A stretch of DNA of 64,000 nucleotides from Acidobacteriota bacterium (GCA_039683095.1 JBDKSB010000012.1:1117846-1181845), one strand, 5' to 3'; counted from the first letter of the stretch, positions 34,259-42,277 are shown. Notes: generated by a model from the sequence alone, not told the origin. Translations and numbers: made by a program.

Positions 34259-35113
34259 ATGAAGATCGCCATCGCGCAGATCGCGCCCAAGCTCGGGGAC
34301 GTCGAGGCCAACCTCGACCTCCACCTGGACGTCCTGGAGAAGGCGAAAAGGCAAAAGGCCGGGCTCGTCGTCTTCCCCGAGCTCAGCCTGACCGGCTACA
34401 CCCTCAAGGACCTGGTCGAGGAGGTCGCCCTGGACCCGGCCGCCGACCCCCGCTTCCGCCGCCTCGCGGCCCGGACCAAGGGGATCTCGGCCGTCGTCGG
34501 CTTCGTCCAGGAGAGCCCGTCCGAGCGGGGGCTCTTTTACAATGCCGCGGCCTTCATCTCCGGCGGCCGGATCGTCCACGTCCATCGCAAGGTCTTCTTG
34601 CCGACCGGCGGCATGTTCGAGGAAGCCAAGTTCTTCGCTCAGGGGCGCGACTTCCGGGCCTTCGACGCGCCGTTCGGCCGGGCCGGGCTCCTGGTCTGCC
34701 GCGATTTCCTCCAGCTCGGCTCGAGCTACGCCCACTACGCCGCCGGGGCCGAGGTTATCATCTGCATCTCGGCCGCCCCGGGCCGCGGCGTCGGAGGCGG
34801 CGACGCCTTCGAGACCGGCCGGATGTGGGAGCTCATGGGCGAGGCCGTGTCCTTCTTCTCGACGGCCTACGTCGTCTACGCCAACCGGGCCGGCAGCGAG
34901 GACGGCGTCACGTTCGCCGGCGGCTCGTTCGTCTTCGCGCCCGGCGGCCGGCTCGTCGTCCGGGCCTCGTCCGTCGATCCCGACCTGGTCTTCTGTTCCG
35001 TCGATCCCGCCGCCGTGGCCAGGGCCCGCCGGACCTGGCTTTTCAAGCGGGACGAGAAGCCCGAAGCGGTCTGGCGATCGCTCGAAAGGATAGTCCGTGC
35101 CTCCGAAGATTAA
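34259..35113 (+). CDS. Glutamine amidotransferase (nitrilase-fold) subunit of NAD+ synthetase
   Basis: 284 aa from the ATG at 34259, preferred over the one two codons upstream because the promoter would start transcription here. Carbon-nitrogen hydrolase fold with the Glu-Lys-Cys triad: FPELSLTGYTL, VHRKVFLPTGG and LLVCRDFLQLGSS. It would hydrolyse glutamine and pass ammonia to the synthetase encoded next. In most bacteria these are one ~570-aa protein; here they are two genes overlapping by 17 bases. Confidence 0.87.
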   Translation: MKIAIAQIAPKLGDVEANLDLHLDVLEKAKRQKAGLVVFPELSLTGYTLKDLVEEVALDPAADPRFRRLAARTKGISAVVGFVQESPSERGLFYNAAAFISGGRIVHVHRKVFLPTGGMFEEAKFFAQGRDFRAFDAPFGRAGLLVCRDFLQLGSSYAHYAAGAEVIICISAAPGRGVGGGDAFETGRMWELMGEAVSFFSTAYVVYANRAGSEDGVTFAGGSFVFAPGGRLVVRASSVDPDLVFCSVDPAAVARARRTWLFKRDEKPEAVWRSLERIVRASED

Positions 35114-35915
35114 TCCGTCCTTCGTCGAAAAGGTCCTGGTCCGGTTCATCCGGGACGAGTTCGGCCGGTGCGGCTGCGGCCGGGGCCTCGTCGGCCTCTC
35201 CGGCGGGCTCGACTCCGCGGTCTGCGCCGCCCTGGCCGCCCGGGCCCTCGGCCCGGACAATGTCCTCGGCCTGATCATGCCCTACGGCCGGGCCTTCCAG
35301 GGGGATGTCCGCGACGCGGCCGCCCTGGCCCGCCGCCTCGGCATCCGGTCCGAGACGATCGATATCACCCCGCAGATCGACATCTACTTCGCCGCGCATC
35401 CGGGGGCGAGCCGGGTACGCAAGGGCAACAAGATGGCCCGCGAGCGCATGTCCATCCTCTACGACCACTCGGCCCGCGACGGCGGGCTCGTCCTGGGGAC
35501 AAGCAACAAGACCGAGCTCCTCCTCGGCTACGGCACGATCTACGGCGACATGGCCTGCGCCATCAACCCCATGGGCGACCTCTACAAAACGCAGGTCCGG
35601 GAACTGGCCACCCACCTGCGCATCCCGGCCGCGATCCGGCGCAAGGCCCCGACGGCCGGCCTCTGGCCCGGCCAGACGGACGAGGGCGACATCGGCCTGG
35701 CCTACGACGAGATCGACGACATCCTCTATGCCCTCGTCGAGGGCCGCCAGGCCCGCCGGGAGATCATCGCGGCCGGGCACTCGGCGGCCGCCGTCGACCG
35801 CGTCCTGCGGCGGGTCCGGGGCTCTCAGTTCAAGCGGCTCCTGCCGCCGATCGCCAAGCTTTCGACGCGCTCAGTGGGCCACGATTTCCTCTATCCCTAC
35901 GATCGGGGGAGATAG
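35097..35915 (+). CDS. nadE: NAD+ synthase (synthetase subunit)
   Basis: 272 aa from GTG at 35097. The ATP-pyrophosphatase P-loop is LSGGLDSAVCAAL at residues ~33-45; KMARERMSILYDHSA, GTSNKTELLLGYGTIYGD and the metal/deamido-NAD segment INPMGDLYKTQVREL are present. It converts nicotinate adenine dinucleotide to NAD+. Overlap with the glutaminase gene implies coupled translation and a heteromeric complex. The enzyme may also use free ammonia. rsmI follows after three bases. Confidence 0.93.
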   Translation: MPPKINPSFVEKVLVRFIRDEFGRCGCGRGLVGLSGGLDSAVCAALAARALGPDNVLGLIMPYGRAFQGDVRDAAALARRLGIRSETIDITPQIDIYFAAHPGASRVRKGNKMARERMSILYDHSARDGGLVLGTSNKTELLLGYGTIYGDMACAINPMGDLYKTQVRELATHLRIPAAIRRKAPTAGLWPGQTDEGDIGLAYDEIDDILYALVEGRQARREIIAAGHSAAAVDRVLRRVRGSQFKRLLPPIAKLSTRSVGHDFLYPYDRGR

Positions 35916-35918
35916 CCC

Positions 35919-36590
35919 GTGCCCGGCCGCCTTTTCGTCGTCGGAACGCCCATCGGCAACCTCGAGGACATCACGCTGAGGGCCCTTCGCGTCCTCGGCG
36001 AGGTCGCGGCCATCGCCTGCGAAGACACCCGGCAGACGGTCAAGATACTGAACCGCTACGGCATCAAGAAGCCGCTGATCAGCTATTTCCAGCCGCGCGA
36101 GGGCCGGCGCATCCCGGAGATCATCGGGCTGCTCGAGGCCGGCCGCGACGTCGCGCTCGTCTCCGACGCCGGCACGCCGGGCATCTCCGATCCCGGCTTC
36201 CCGCTGATCCGCGAAGCCCTCAAAAAGGGGCTCCAGGTCGTGCCCATCCCGGGCCCTTCGGCCGTGACGGCGGCCCTGTCCGCGGCCGGACTGCCCACGC
36301 ACCGCTTCCTTTTCGCCGGCTTTCCTCCCCCGAAGGCCGCCGGGCTGCGCAAGCTCCTCGAAGGGCTGGCGCGCGAAGAGGCCACGCTCGTCTTCTATCT
36401 CCCGACCCGGCGGCTGCCAGAATTCCTGGCGGCGGTCATCGAAGTCCTCGGGGACAGGCGGGTGGTCGTGGCCCGGGAGCTGACCAAGATCCATGAGGAG
36501 TTCCTGAGAGGCTCCGCCGCCGAGCTGGCCGCGGCGGCAGGCCCCCGGCCCCCCAGGGGCGAAGCCACGGTTCTGGTCGACGGCGCCTGA
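35919..36590 (+). CDS. rsmI: 16S rRNA (cytidine1402-2'-O)-methyltransferase
   Basis: 223 aa from GTG at 35919. The tetrapyrrole-methylase fold has LFVVGTPIGNLEDITLRALRVL, CEDTRQTVKILNRYGI, ALVSDAGTPGISDPG and PIPGPSAVTAALSAAGLP, all RsmI signatures. It methylates the ribose of C1402 near the ribosomal P site. It is about 50 residues shorter than E. coli RsmI and lacks the C-terminal HTH-like extension. Third gene of the NAD synthetase operon. Confidence 0.94.
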   Translation: MPGRLFVVGTPIGNLEDITLRALRVLGEVAAIACEDTRQTVKILNRYGIKKPLISYFQPREGRRIPEIIGLLEAGRDVALVSDAGTPGISDPGFPLIREALKKGLQVVPIPGPSAVTAALSAAGLPTHRFLFAGFPPPKAAGLRKLLEGLAREEATLVFYLPTRRLPEFLAAVIEVLGDRRVVVARELTKIHEEFLRGSAAELAAAAGPRPPRGEATVLVDGA

Positions 36591-36664
36591 AGAAGACCAG
36601 GCTATCCCTCGATTTCCCCTTTTTCCCAATATAAGCAAGCCCGAAGAATATTTTTTTCCAATAC

Positions 36665-36711
36665 TTGACAAAATAGCACTAAGATATTATATTGGTGTCA
36701 CACTAAGATAT
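36665..36711 (+). promoter_or_regulatory. hsp20 promoter with direct repeats
   Basis: TTGACA (36665-36670), 17-base spacer, TATATT (36688-36693), nearly ideal. CACTAAGATAT occurs twice, at 36678-36688 inside the spacer and 36701-36711 just after the -10, placing a repressor over the promoter. Neither CIRCE nor the HspR inverted repeat fits. Confidence 0.7.
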
Positions 36712-36727
36712 AACGAGGAGGCTTCAG

Positions 36728-37204
36728 ATGGCTATTATCAGATGGGATCCCTACAGGGATATGGGAACCCTCAGGGACAGGATGAACCGGCTTTTCGAGG
36801 ACATGTCGGTGTCCAAGGGCGAGGAAAAGGACCTCATGGCCCACGCCTGGGCCCCTTCGGTCGACATTTATGAGACCGAGAACGAGGTCGTCCTCAGCGC
36901 CGAGATCCCCGGCGTCGACGCTAAAGACGTCGAGATCAAGGTCGAGGACAACAACCTGACCCTTCGCGGCGAGCGCAAGTTCGAGAAGGAGACCAAGGAA
37001 GAGAATTACCACCGTGTCGAGCGGTCCTACGGCTCGTTCTACCGCTCCTTCGCCCTGCCCAGCTATGTCGATCAGGACAAGATCGAGGCCGAGCAGGAGA
37101 ACGGCGTCCTCAAGATCCACTTGCCGAAGCGGTCCGAGCTCAAGCCCCGCAAGGTCAAGATCGTGACGCCCGTCCAGGCGCAGGCCGAGAAACCCAAGAA
37201 GTAA
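36728..37204 (+). CDS. Hsp20 small heat-shock protein
   Basis: 158 aa. The alpha-crystallin domain covers residues ~40-140: APSVDIYETENEVVLSAEIPGVDAKDVEIKVEDN-type strands, LRGERK, and SYGSFYRSFALPSYVDQDKIEA, with the GVLKIHLPK strand. The C-terminus lacks a clear I-x-I/V tail motif, though VKIVTPV may serve. It prevents aggregation of unfolded proteins. Strong GAGGAGG. Flanked by its own promoter and terminator. Confidence 0.95.
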   Translation: MAIIRWDPYRDMGTLRDRMNRLFEDMSVSKGEEKDLMAHAWAPSVDIYETENEVVLSAEIPGVDAKDVEIKVEDNNLTLRGERKFEKETKEENYHRVERSYGSFYRSFALPSYVDQDKIEAEQENGVLKIHLPKRSELKPRKVKIVTPVQAQAEKPKK

Positions 37205-37224
37205 CTGGTTCGCATCCTCTCGCC

Positions 37225-37261
37225 AGGCGGCTCCCGCTACCCGCGGGGCCGCCTTTTTTTA
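37225..37261 (+). terminator. hsp20 terminator
   Basis: AGGCGGC pairs with GCCGCCT around a G/C loop, followed by eight T. Confidence 0.85.
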
Positions 37262-37284
37262 TTCTTCTCCCATTTCCGAGAAAC

Positions 37285-37465
37285 CTCCGAGGCGGCGAGG
37301 GATGTACGGCAGGGAGCGAAGCCCTCGAAGCGACCATCAGAAGCATGGCGGAGCGACTCGGAGCCATGCTTCTGACCTCCGCTCCCCAGAGTCCGCTCCG
37401 GGCCGGCCGGGGAGCAAGAGGCATATCCCGAGCAAAGCCGGAGAGAGGCGCTTCCCGGAACCTGG
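37285..37465. repeat. Structured palindromic element, copy at 37 kb
   Basis: Contains a 12-bp hairpin at 37338-37374 (CAGAAGCATGGC / GCCATGCTTCTG, loop with GAGCGACTC). The ends, GAGGCGGCGAGGGA near 37290 and CCCGAGCAAAGCCGGAGAGAGG-type sequence near 37428-37447, match those of the element at 42641-42800. It fills the gap between hsp20 and comF. No reading frame is supported in 37262-37478. Confidence 0.65.
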
Positions 37466-37478
37466 AGAAGAACCTTTC

Positions 37479-38222
37479 TTATGCCTGGGCCAGGGTAATG
37501 GCCCTGACTTCCTTGGCCCCGGCCTCCTTCAGCACTCTGGCGCATTCCCGGATGGTCGCTCCGGTCGTGGTGACGTCGTCGATCAGCACCAGCGTTCGGC
37601 CCCTGACCCGGTCGGGCCGCCGGACGGCGTAGACGCCGCGGACGTTCCTCTCGCGGTCGCCGGCCCTTAGGCCGGCCTGGGCCGGGACGTTCCGGGTCTT
37701 GACGAGCGCCCCCGCGACGACGTCGATGCCCCGGAGGGCGGCCAGGTCGCGGGCCAGCAGGCGGGCCTGGTTGAAGCCCCGCTCGCGCCGCCGGGCCGGG
37801 TGAAGGGGCACGGGGACGAGGGCCTCGGCGTCCAGCCAGAGCGGCCCGTCCGAGCCGAGGCAGACCTCGGCGTAGCGGGCCAGCGGCCGGCTGAGCGGCG
37901 CGCAGCGCCTGTACTTGAAGAGGAGGATGACGTCCTTGAGGGTCCCGCCGTAGGCGCCGCAGGACCGGTGCCGCGAGAAGGCCGGCGCCTGCCCCAGGCA
38001 CCGGGCACAGAGATGATCTTCCGGTCCGTCCTGGAGGAACCGCCCGCAACGGGGGCAAACGGGGCCCCGGCGCGGACCCAGCTTCTCCAGGCAGGCGGCG
38101 CAGACGACCTTTTCCCCGGGGCGATCGAGAGGTTCATGGCAGAGACGGCAGAATGAGGGGAAGAACAGCAGCTCGGCCAGCCGGGCCAGCCAGGCCGCCC
38201 GGGTCCGGAGCGACGGGGTCAC
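37479..38222 (-). CDS. ComF family phosphoribosyltransferase-like protein
   Basis: 247 aa from GTG at 38222, sharing GTGA with the stop of the preceding gene. An N-terminal double zinc finger (FCRLCHEPL, CAACLEKLG, CPRCGRFL, CARCLGQ) precedes the phosphoribosyltransferase domain with RRRERGFNQARLLAR and the PRPP loop LVLIDDVTTTGAT. ComF works in DNA uptake in competent bacteria, but the family is widespread and may act in nucleotide salvage. It is the last gene of the rplU run. Confidence 0.92.
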   Translation of the reverse strand: MTPSLRTRAAWLARLAELLFFPSFCRLCHEPLDRPGEKVVCAACLEKLGPRRGPVCPRCGRFLQDGPEDHLCARCLGQAPAFSRHRSCGAYGGTLKDVILLFKYRRCAPLSRPLARYAEVCLGSDGPLWLDAEALVPVPLHPARRRERGFNQARLLARDLAALRGIDVVAGALVKTRNVPAQAGLRAGDRERNVRGVYAVRRPDRVRGRTLVLIDDVTTTGATIRECARVLKEAGAKEVRAITLAQA

Positions 38223-38590
38223 GGCATTTCGCGTTCTTTTTCGGCCTTTTCCTGGTCGTCGATGCAGTAGGGCGTCCAGGGGATGGCTTCGAGCCTCTTC
38301 ATGCCGATGTCCTTGCCGCAGACCTGGCAGATCCCGAAATCGCCGTGATCGAGCCGCTTGAGGGCCTCGTCGATGAGCAGGAGCTGCTCCCGGTCGCCGT
38401 CCGACAGGCTCAGCAGGAATTCCTTGGTATAAGAGGTTTCCGCCTTGTCGACCAAGTCCTGGGCGACATTGGACTCCATCTCCTTGCTCTCGCTGATGGT
38501 ATCGGTGAGCTTTCGGGTGATGCTCTCCTTCCTCGCGCGGAGCTTGGCCCGGAACTCGTCTTTCTCTTTCTTGTTCAGCTTACGAGGCAT
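38219..38590 (-). CDS. DksA/TraR-type zinc-finger protein with altered fourth ligand
   Basis: 123 aa. An N-terminal coiled coil (residues ~5-70) leads to a zinc-finger-like end: CQVCG, 17 residues, then CIDD. The normal motif is CxxC-x17-CxxC; here the fourth Cys is Asp. DksA-like proteins bind in the RNA polymerase secondary channel and tune rRNA and stress promoters. DksA-type acidic tip residues are not clearly present in the coiled coil. Between rlmH and comF, coupled to comF by overlap. Confidence 0.88.
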   Translation of the reverse strand: MPRKLNKKEKDEFRAKLRARKESITRKLTDTISESKEMESNVAQDLVDKAETSYTKEFLLSLSDGDREQLLLIDEALKRLDHGDFGICQVCGKDIGMKRLEAIPWTPYCIDDQEKAEKEREMP

Positions 38591-38602
38591 CGGACAATCC
38601 CT

Positions 38603-39070
38603 TCATTTGGCATAATGCCGGCCCCCGACGATGGTCAGGGCCCGGTAGATCTGCTCGAGCAGAACAACGCGCGCCAGTTCGTGCGAGAAGGTCAGCCGCG
38701 ACAGTGACAATCTCATGTCCGCCCTCTCCACGATGCGGTCCGCGAGCCCGAGGAAGCCGCCGACGACGAAGGCCAGCGGCGTTCCCGACTCTCTCTCCCG
38801 GCCGCGGAGGAAGCGGGCGAATTCCGCCGACGACATCTCCCGGCCGCGATCGTCGAGACAGATCACGTACGCGCCGTCGAGATGGCGTTCGAGGCTGCGC
38901 GCTTCAAGGTCCTTGATCTTTTCGGCGTGCTTTTCCCCCAGCCCCCTGCTCTCGCGCGTCTCGATGACCTCGAGCGTCGCGAGGGACCTGATGCGCGCCT
39001 CGTAAAAGCCCTGCAACCCCCGCAACTCGGGATTCTTCGTCTTGCCGGGCCAGAGAAGTTTCAGGCGCAT
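38603..39070 (-). CDS. rlmH: 23S rRNA (pseudouridine1915-N3)-methyltransferase
   Basis: 155 aa, standard length. SPOUT fold: LDDRGREMSSAEFA, the AdoMet-binding FVVGGFLGL and the C-terminal knot LTFSHELARVVLLEQIYRALTI followed by GRHYAK. It methylates pseudouridine 1915 in helix 69 of assembled ribosomes. It follows rsfS in the operon after a gap of 111 bases. Confidence 0.95.
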   Translation of the reverse strand: MRLKLLWPGKTKNPELRGLQGFYEARIRSLATLEVIETRESRGLGEKHAEKIKDLEARSLERHLDGAYVICLDDRGREMSSAEFARFLRGRERESGTPLAFVVGGFLGLADRIVERADMRLSLSRLTFSHELARVVLLEQIYRALTIVGGRHYAK

Positions 39071-39181
39071 CGCCGAAAACGCCTTTAGACAATAGCGATT
39101 CGTTCCTGGCTTGTCAACCCCCTATTTCCGCCGTCACGGGCCCGCGAGATCGGGCGCGAACGGGCCCCGGGAACGCCGCAA

Positions 39182-39553
39182 CTAGAATTCGAGGCGGGGC
39201 GCGTCGCCCCAGAGCTGCTCGAGGCCGTAGCGGTCCCGCGCCGCCCGGGAAAAGACGTGGACGACGAACGAACCGTAATCGACGAGGATCCAGTCGGCCG
39301 CATCGCGCCCTTCGACGCCCAGGGGCCGGTAGCCGGACGGCTTGAGGGCCTGCTCGACGGCCTCGGCGATGGCCGCGTTCTGGCGGGACGAGTTCCCGTG
39401 GGCGATGACGAAGAAGTCGGTGAACGACGAGAGCTCGCGCAGGTCGAGGGCGCAGAGGCCCTCGGCCTTCCGGCCCAGGGCGGCCTCGACGGCGGCGCGC
39501 ACCGGCGCGGGCAGGCTCCTCTTGGTGAACCGTTTTTTCTTTTCTTCGGCCAT
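39182..39553 (-). CDS. rsfS: Ribosomal silencing factor RsfS
   Basis: 123 aa. The DUF143 core shows ALDLRELSSFTDFFVIAHGNSSRQNAAIAEAV-type sequence and the conserved DWILVDYGSFVVHVF. RsfS binds L14 of the large subunit and blocks subunit joining when nutrients are scarce. It lies directly after nadD, the usual nadD-rsfS-rlmH order. Confidence 0.95.
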   Translation of the reverse strand: MAEEKKKRFTKRSLPAPVRAAVEAALGRKAEGLCALDLRELSSFTDFFVIAHGNSSRQNAAIAEAVEQALKPSGYRPLGVEGRDAADWILVDYGSFVVHVFSRAARDRYGLEQLWGDAPRLEF

Positions 39554-39558
39554 GGCTC

Positions 39559-40215
39559 CTATCGACCTCTGTAGAGTTTATGTTCGCGGATGTAGGCGGC
39601 GACGGCCGGCGGCACGAACCCGTCCAGGGGCCGGCCGCGGCGGACCCGCTCCCGGACCTCCGTCGACGACACGTCGAGGGCCGGGATCGGGACGAGCAGG
39701 ACCCGGCAGCGCGGCGGGGCGGCGCCGTCCAGCGGTCCCGCCCCGGCCAGGGGCCCAATCCCGCTGCGGAGGCGGCCGCCGAGGACGTCCCGGGCCCGCT
39801 CGAGATCGAAGCCGGGCCGGGCCATCACCAGGAAAAAGCACTCCTGGAGGACCTTCTCGTACTCGTGCCACGTCCCGATGTCGAGGAAGGCGTCGACCCC
39901 GAGGATGAAGAACAGCCGGGCCCCGGAGTTGAGGCGGCGGACCTGGCGCAGGGTCAGGATGGAGTAGGACCGGCCGCGCGCCTCGACCTCGAGCGGCGAA
40001 GCCTCGAATCCGGCCCGGCGCCGGACGGCGATCTCGACCATCCGCAGGCGGTCGGCCGGCGAGGCCGCCCCGCCCGCCGCCTTGTGCGGCGGCAGATAGG
40101 ACGGGATGAAGAGGATGCGGCCGAGCCGCGTCCGCCGGCGGACCTCCGACGCGGCCTTCAGATGGCCGCAGTGGATGGGATCGAAGGTGCCCCCAAAGAG
40201 GCCGATCGTCTCCAT
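39559..40215 (-). CDS. nadD: Nicotinate-nucleotide adenylyltransferase
   Basis: 218 aa from the ATG at 40215, which overlaps the obg stop by one base (TGATG). GLFGGTFDPIHCGHLKAA has the (T/H)xGH nucleotide motif and SSTEVRERVRRG is the second signature. It makes nicotinate adenine dinucleotide, the substrate of the NAD+ synthetase encoded at 34-36 kb. A Gly/Ala/Pro-rich insertion occurs near residues 150-170. Confidence 0.95.
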   Translation of the reverse strand: METIGLFGGTFDPIHCGHLKAASEVRRRTRLGRILFIPSYLPPHKAAGGAASPADRLRMVEIAVRRRAGFEASPLEVEARGRSYSILTLRQVRRLNSGARLFFILGVDAFLDIGTWHEYEKVLQECFFLVMARPGFDLERARDVLGGRLRSGIGPLAGAGPLDGAAPPRCRVLLVPIPALDVSSTEVRERVRRGRPLDGFVPPAVAAYIREHKLYRGR

Positions 40216-41270
40216 CAGGGCCGTCCCTCCGGTCCCTTGGCCCCGGGCTCCCCGGTCCCGGGCGCCGCCTCGAGCTCCGCCAGCTTCCGGGCCGCGGCCT
40301 CGACCAGGGGCTTCAGGCCCTCCTCCTTGAGCGCCGAGACGGCGAAGAACGGGATCTTCCGGCGGGCGGCCAGGCGCCGCAGCCGGGCCAGGCGCGACGC
40401 GTCGTCCCCGAGCAGATCGACCTTGTTGGCGGCCAGGATCTGGGGCCGGGCCGCGACCGCTGGCGAGAAGGCCTCGAGCTCCTTCATGATGACCTTGAAG
40501 TCCTCGACCGGGTCCCGCCCCGAATAGGGCGAGACGTCGACGATATGGATGAGCAGCTTGGTCCGCTCGATGTGGCGCAGGAAGCGTATGCCCAGGCCCT
40601 GGCCCCGGTTGGCCCCCTCGATCAGCCCGGGGACGTCGGCGACGATGAACGAGCGGTACTCGCCGATATCGACGACGCCGAGATTGGGCGTCAGGGTCGT
40701 GAACGGGTAGTCGGCGATGACCGGCCTGGCCGCGGAGATGCGGGAGATGAGCGTAGATTTCCCGGCGTTGGGGAAGCCGATCAGGCCGACATCGGCGATG
40801 AGCTTGAGCTCGAGGAAGAGCTCCTTCTCCTCGCCGGGCCGGCCGGGCTGCCACTCGCGCGGCGTCTGGTGCGTCGGCGTCGCGTACGAGGCGTTGCCCC
40901 GCCCGCCCCGGCCGCCGCGGGCCACGACGCAGGACCGGCCGTGGACGTCCAGGTCGGCGAGGACCGCGCCGCCGTCGGCCTCCCGTATCACGGTGCCGAC
41001 GGGCACGCCGAGGCGGACCTCGGAGCCGCGCTTGCCCTGCCGGTTGCCACCCTCGCCGGGCGCGCCGTTCTTGGCCTTGATGATGGGGTGGAAACGGAAA
41101 TAGGCCAGCGAGCTGATGTTCTCGTCGGCGGTCAGGACGATGCTGCCCCCGTCCCCGCCATGGCCGCCGTCCGGGCCGCCTTTCGGCACCCGGGCTTCGC
41201 GGCGGAAGCTGACGCAGCCGTCGCCGCCGCGGCCGGCCTTCAACGTGACGGTGACCTGGTCAACGAACAA
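40215..41270 (-). CDS. obg: Obg GTPase
   Basis: 351 aa, TTG start at 41270. The glycine-rich Obg fold (residues ~1-158) contains GGDGCVSFRREARVPKGGP. The G domain has GFPNAGKSTLIS, DVPGLIEGA, NKVDLL and SALKEEGL. The C-terminal OCT domain of longer Obg proteins is missing, and the chain ends in a Gly/Pro tail. It acts in late 50S assembly and stringent response. Placement after rplU-rpmA is the classic order. Confidence 0.96.
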   Translation of the reverse strand: MFVDQVTVTLKAGRGGDGCVSFRREARVPKGGPDGGHGGDGGSIVLTADENISSLAYFRFHPIIKAKNGAPGEGGNRQGKRGSEVRLGVPVGTVIREADGGAVLADLDVHGRSCVVARGGRGGRGNASYATPTHQTPREWQPGRPGEEKELFLELKLIADVGLIGFPNAGKSTLISRISAARPVIADYPFTTLTPNLGVVDIGEYRSFIVADVPGLIEGANRGQGLGIRFLRHIERTKLLIHIVDVSPYSGRDPVEDFKVIMKELEAFSPAVAARPQILAANKVDLLGDDASRLARLRRLAARRKIPFFAVSALKEEGLKPLVEAAARKLAELEAAPGTGEPGAKGPEGRP

Positions 41271-41288
41271 CGGCGGCGCCGCTTGTCC

Positions 41289-41543
41289 TCAGGCGGGCAC
41301 GACGGTGACGATCTTCCCCTTGCGGCCCTTGTCGGAGAACTGGACCGTTCCCGTGACCGTGGCGAAAAGGGTGTCGTCCTTGGCCCGGCCGACGTTGAGG
41401 CCGGGCTTGATGGGGGTGCCCCGCTGACGGATGATGATGGACCCGGCGTTGACCTTCTGGCCGCCATGGCGTTTGACGCCGAGCCTCTTTCCCGCGCTGT
41501 CGCGGCCGTTCTTTCCGGCTCCGCCGGCTTTCTTATGGGCCAT
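41289..41543 (-). CDS. rpmA: 50S ribosomal protein L27
   Basis: 84 aa. The N-terminus [16 protein letters not shown] is typical of the Gram-negative type without a cleaved leader; [16 protein letters not shown] and [10 protein letters not shown] follow. The flexible N-terminus reaches the peptidyl-transferase centre. Three bases after rplU. Confidence 0.98.
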   Translation of the reverse strand: MAHKKAGGAGKNGRDSAGKRLGVKRHGGQKVNAGSIIIRQRGTPIKPGLNVGRAKDDTLFATVTGTVQFSDKGRKGKIVTVVPA

Positions 41544-41546
41544 GGC

Positions 41547-42083
41547 TTACTCCTTGCTGGCTTTCTTGGGCTTGGCCGGGGCCGCCTTCTTTTCGGCTTT
41601 CGGCTTGGCCGCTTCCTTCTTGGCCGGCTTGGCCTTGGCCGCCGCCTTGGCGGGCTTCTCGGCCGCCGCGGCCGGCTTCTGCGCGTCCGCCTTCGGCTTG
41701 GGCGCCGGGGCGGGCTTTTCGACCGGGATGATCTTCTCTTCGGCCAGGTCCGCGGCCGTGACGACGGACCGGTCCGCCGCGATCCGGGTGATGCGGACCT
41801 TGGTCAGCTGCTGCCGGTGGCCGCGGGTCCGGCGGAACTGTTTCCTTCTCTTCTTCTTGAAGACCAGGACCTTCTCGTCCTTGAAATTCTCGAGGACCAG
41901 GCCAAGGACCATGGCGTTGTCGAGAACCGGGGTCCCGACCTGGACCGTGCCGCCGTCCTCGATGAGGAGGACGCGCTCGAATTGGGCCTTCCGCCCCGGC
42001 TCGAGATCGAGCTTCTCGACGGCCAGGACGTCCCCTTCCTTGACGCGGTATTGCTTGCCGCCCGTCAGGATCACAGCGTGCAT
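41547..42083 (-). CDS. rplU: 50S ribosomal protein L21 with long basic tail
   Basis: 178 aa. Residues ~1-103 are the normal L21: HAVILTGGKQYRVKEGD at the N-terminus and FKKKRRKQFRRTRGHRQQLT near 75-95. Beyond that is a ~75-residue tail of Ala, Lys and Pro (for example KPAKAAAKAKPAKKEAAKPK region) with no counterpart in standard L21. The tail resembles histone-H1-like or ribosomal tails that bind RNA. First gene of the eight-gene run ending with comF. Confidence 0.96.
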   Translation of the reverse strand: MHAVILTGGKQYRVKEGDVLAVEKLDLEPGRKAQFERVLLIEDGGTVQVGTPVLDNAMVLGLVLENFKDEKVLVFKKKRRKQFRRTRGHRQQLTKVRITRIAADRSVVTAADLAEEKIIPVEKPAPAPKPKADAQKPAAAAEKPAKAAAKAKPAKKEAAKPKAEKKAAPAKPKKASKE

Positions 42084-42124
42084 GTCGACCTACCCTTCGG
42101 AGGAGATACGAAAAAGGAACAGCA

Positions 42125-42153
42125 AATTTAACATAGGACCGGTTTTAAGTCAA
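42125..42153 (-). promoter_or_regulatory. rplU operon promoter
   Basis: Minus strand: TTGACT (42148-42153), 17-base spacer, TAAATT (42125-42130). Leader of about 35 bases to the rplU ATG. Divergent from the tRNA-Val promoter. Confidence 0.6.
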
Positions 42154-42164
42154 ATTAGCGCGCC

Positions 42165-42193
42165 TTGACAGGCCCGGGCCGATTCTCTACCCT
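42165..42193 (+). promoter_or_regulatory. tRNA-Val promoter
   Basis: TTGACA (42165-42170), 17-base spacer, TACCCT (42188-42193), 12 bases before the tRNA 5' end. Confidence 0.65.
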
Positions 42194-42205
42194 TGGGGCG
42201 TCCGC

Positions 42206-42277
42206 GGGCGGTTAGCTCAGCGGCAGAGCGTCGGTTTTACAAGCCGAGGGTCGCAGGTTCGATCCCTGCACCGCCCA
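42206..42277 (+). tRNA. tRNA-Val (TAC)
   Basis: 72-base cloverleaf: acceptor GGGCGGT/ACCGCCC, D-arm GCTC..GAGC, anticodon stem TCGGT/GCCGA with loop TTTACAA (anticodon TAC), T-arm with TTCGATC, discriminator A. CCA is not encoded. Confidence 0.97.

Noticed and set aside
36665-36727. CIRCE or HspR operator at hsp20
   Set aside because: TAGCACT at 36674 resembles half a CIRCE site, but the inverted second half is missing; the visible repeat is direct.
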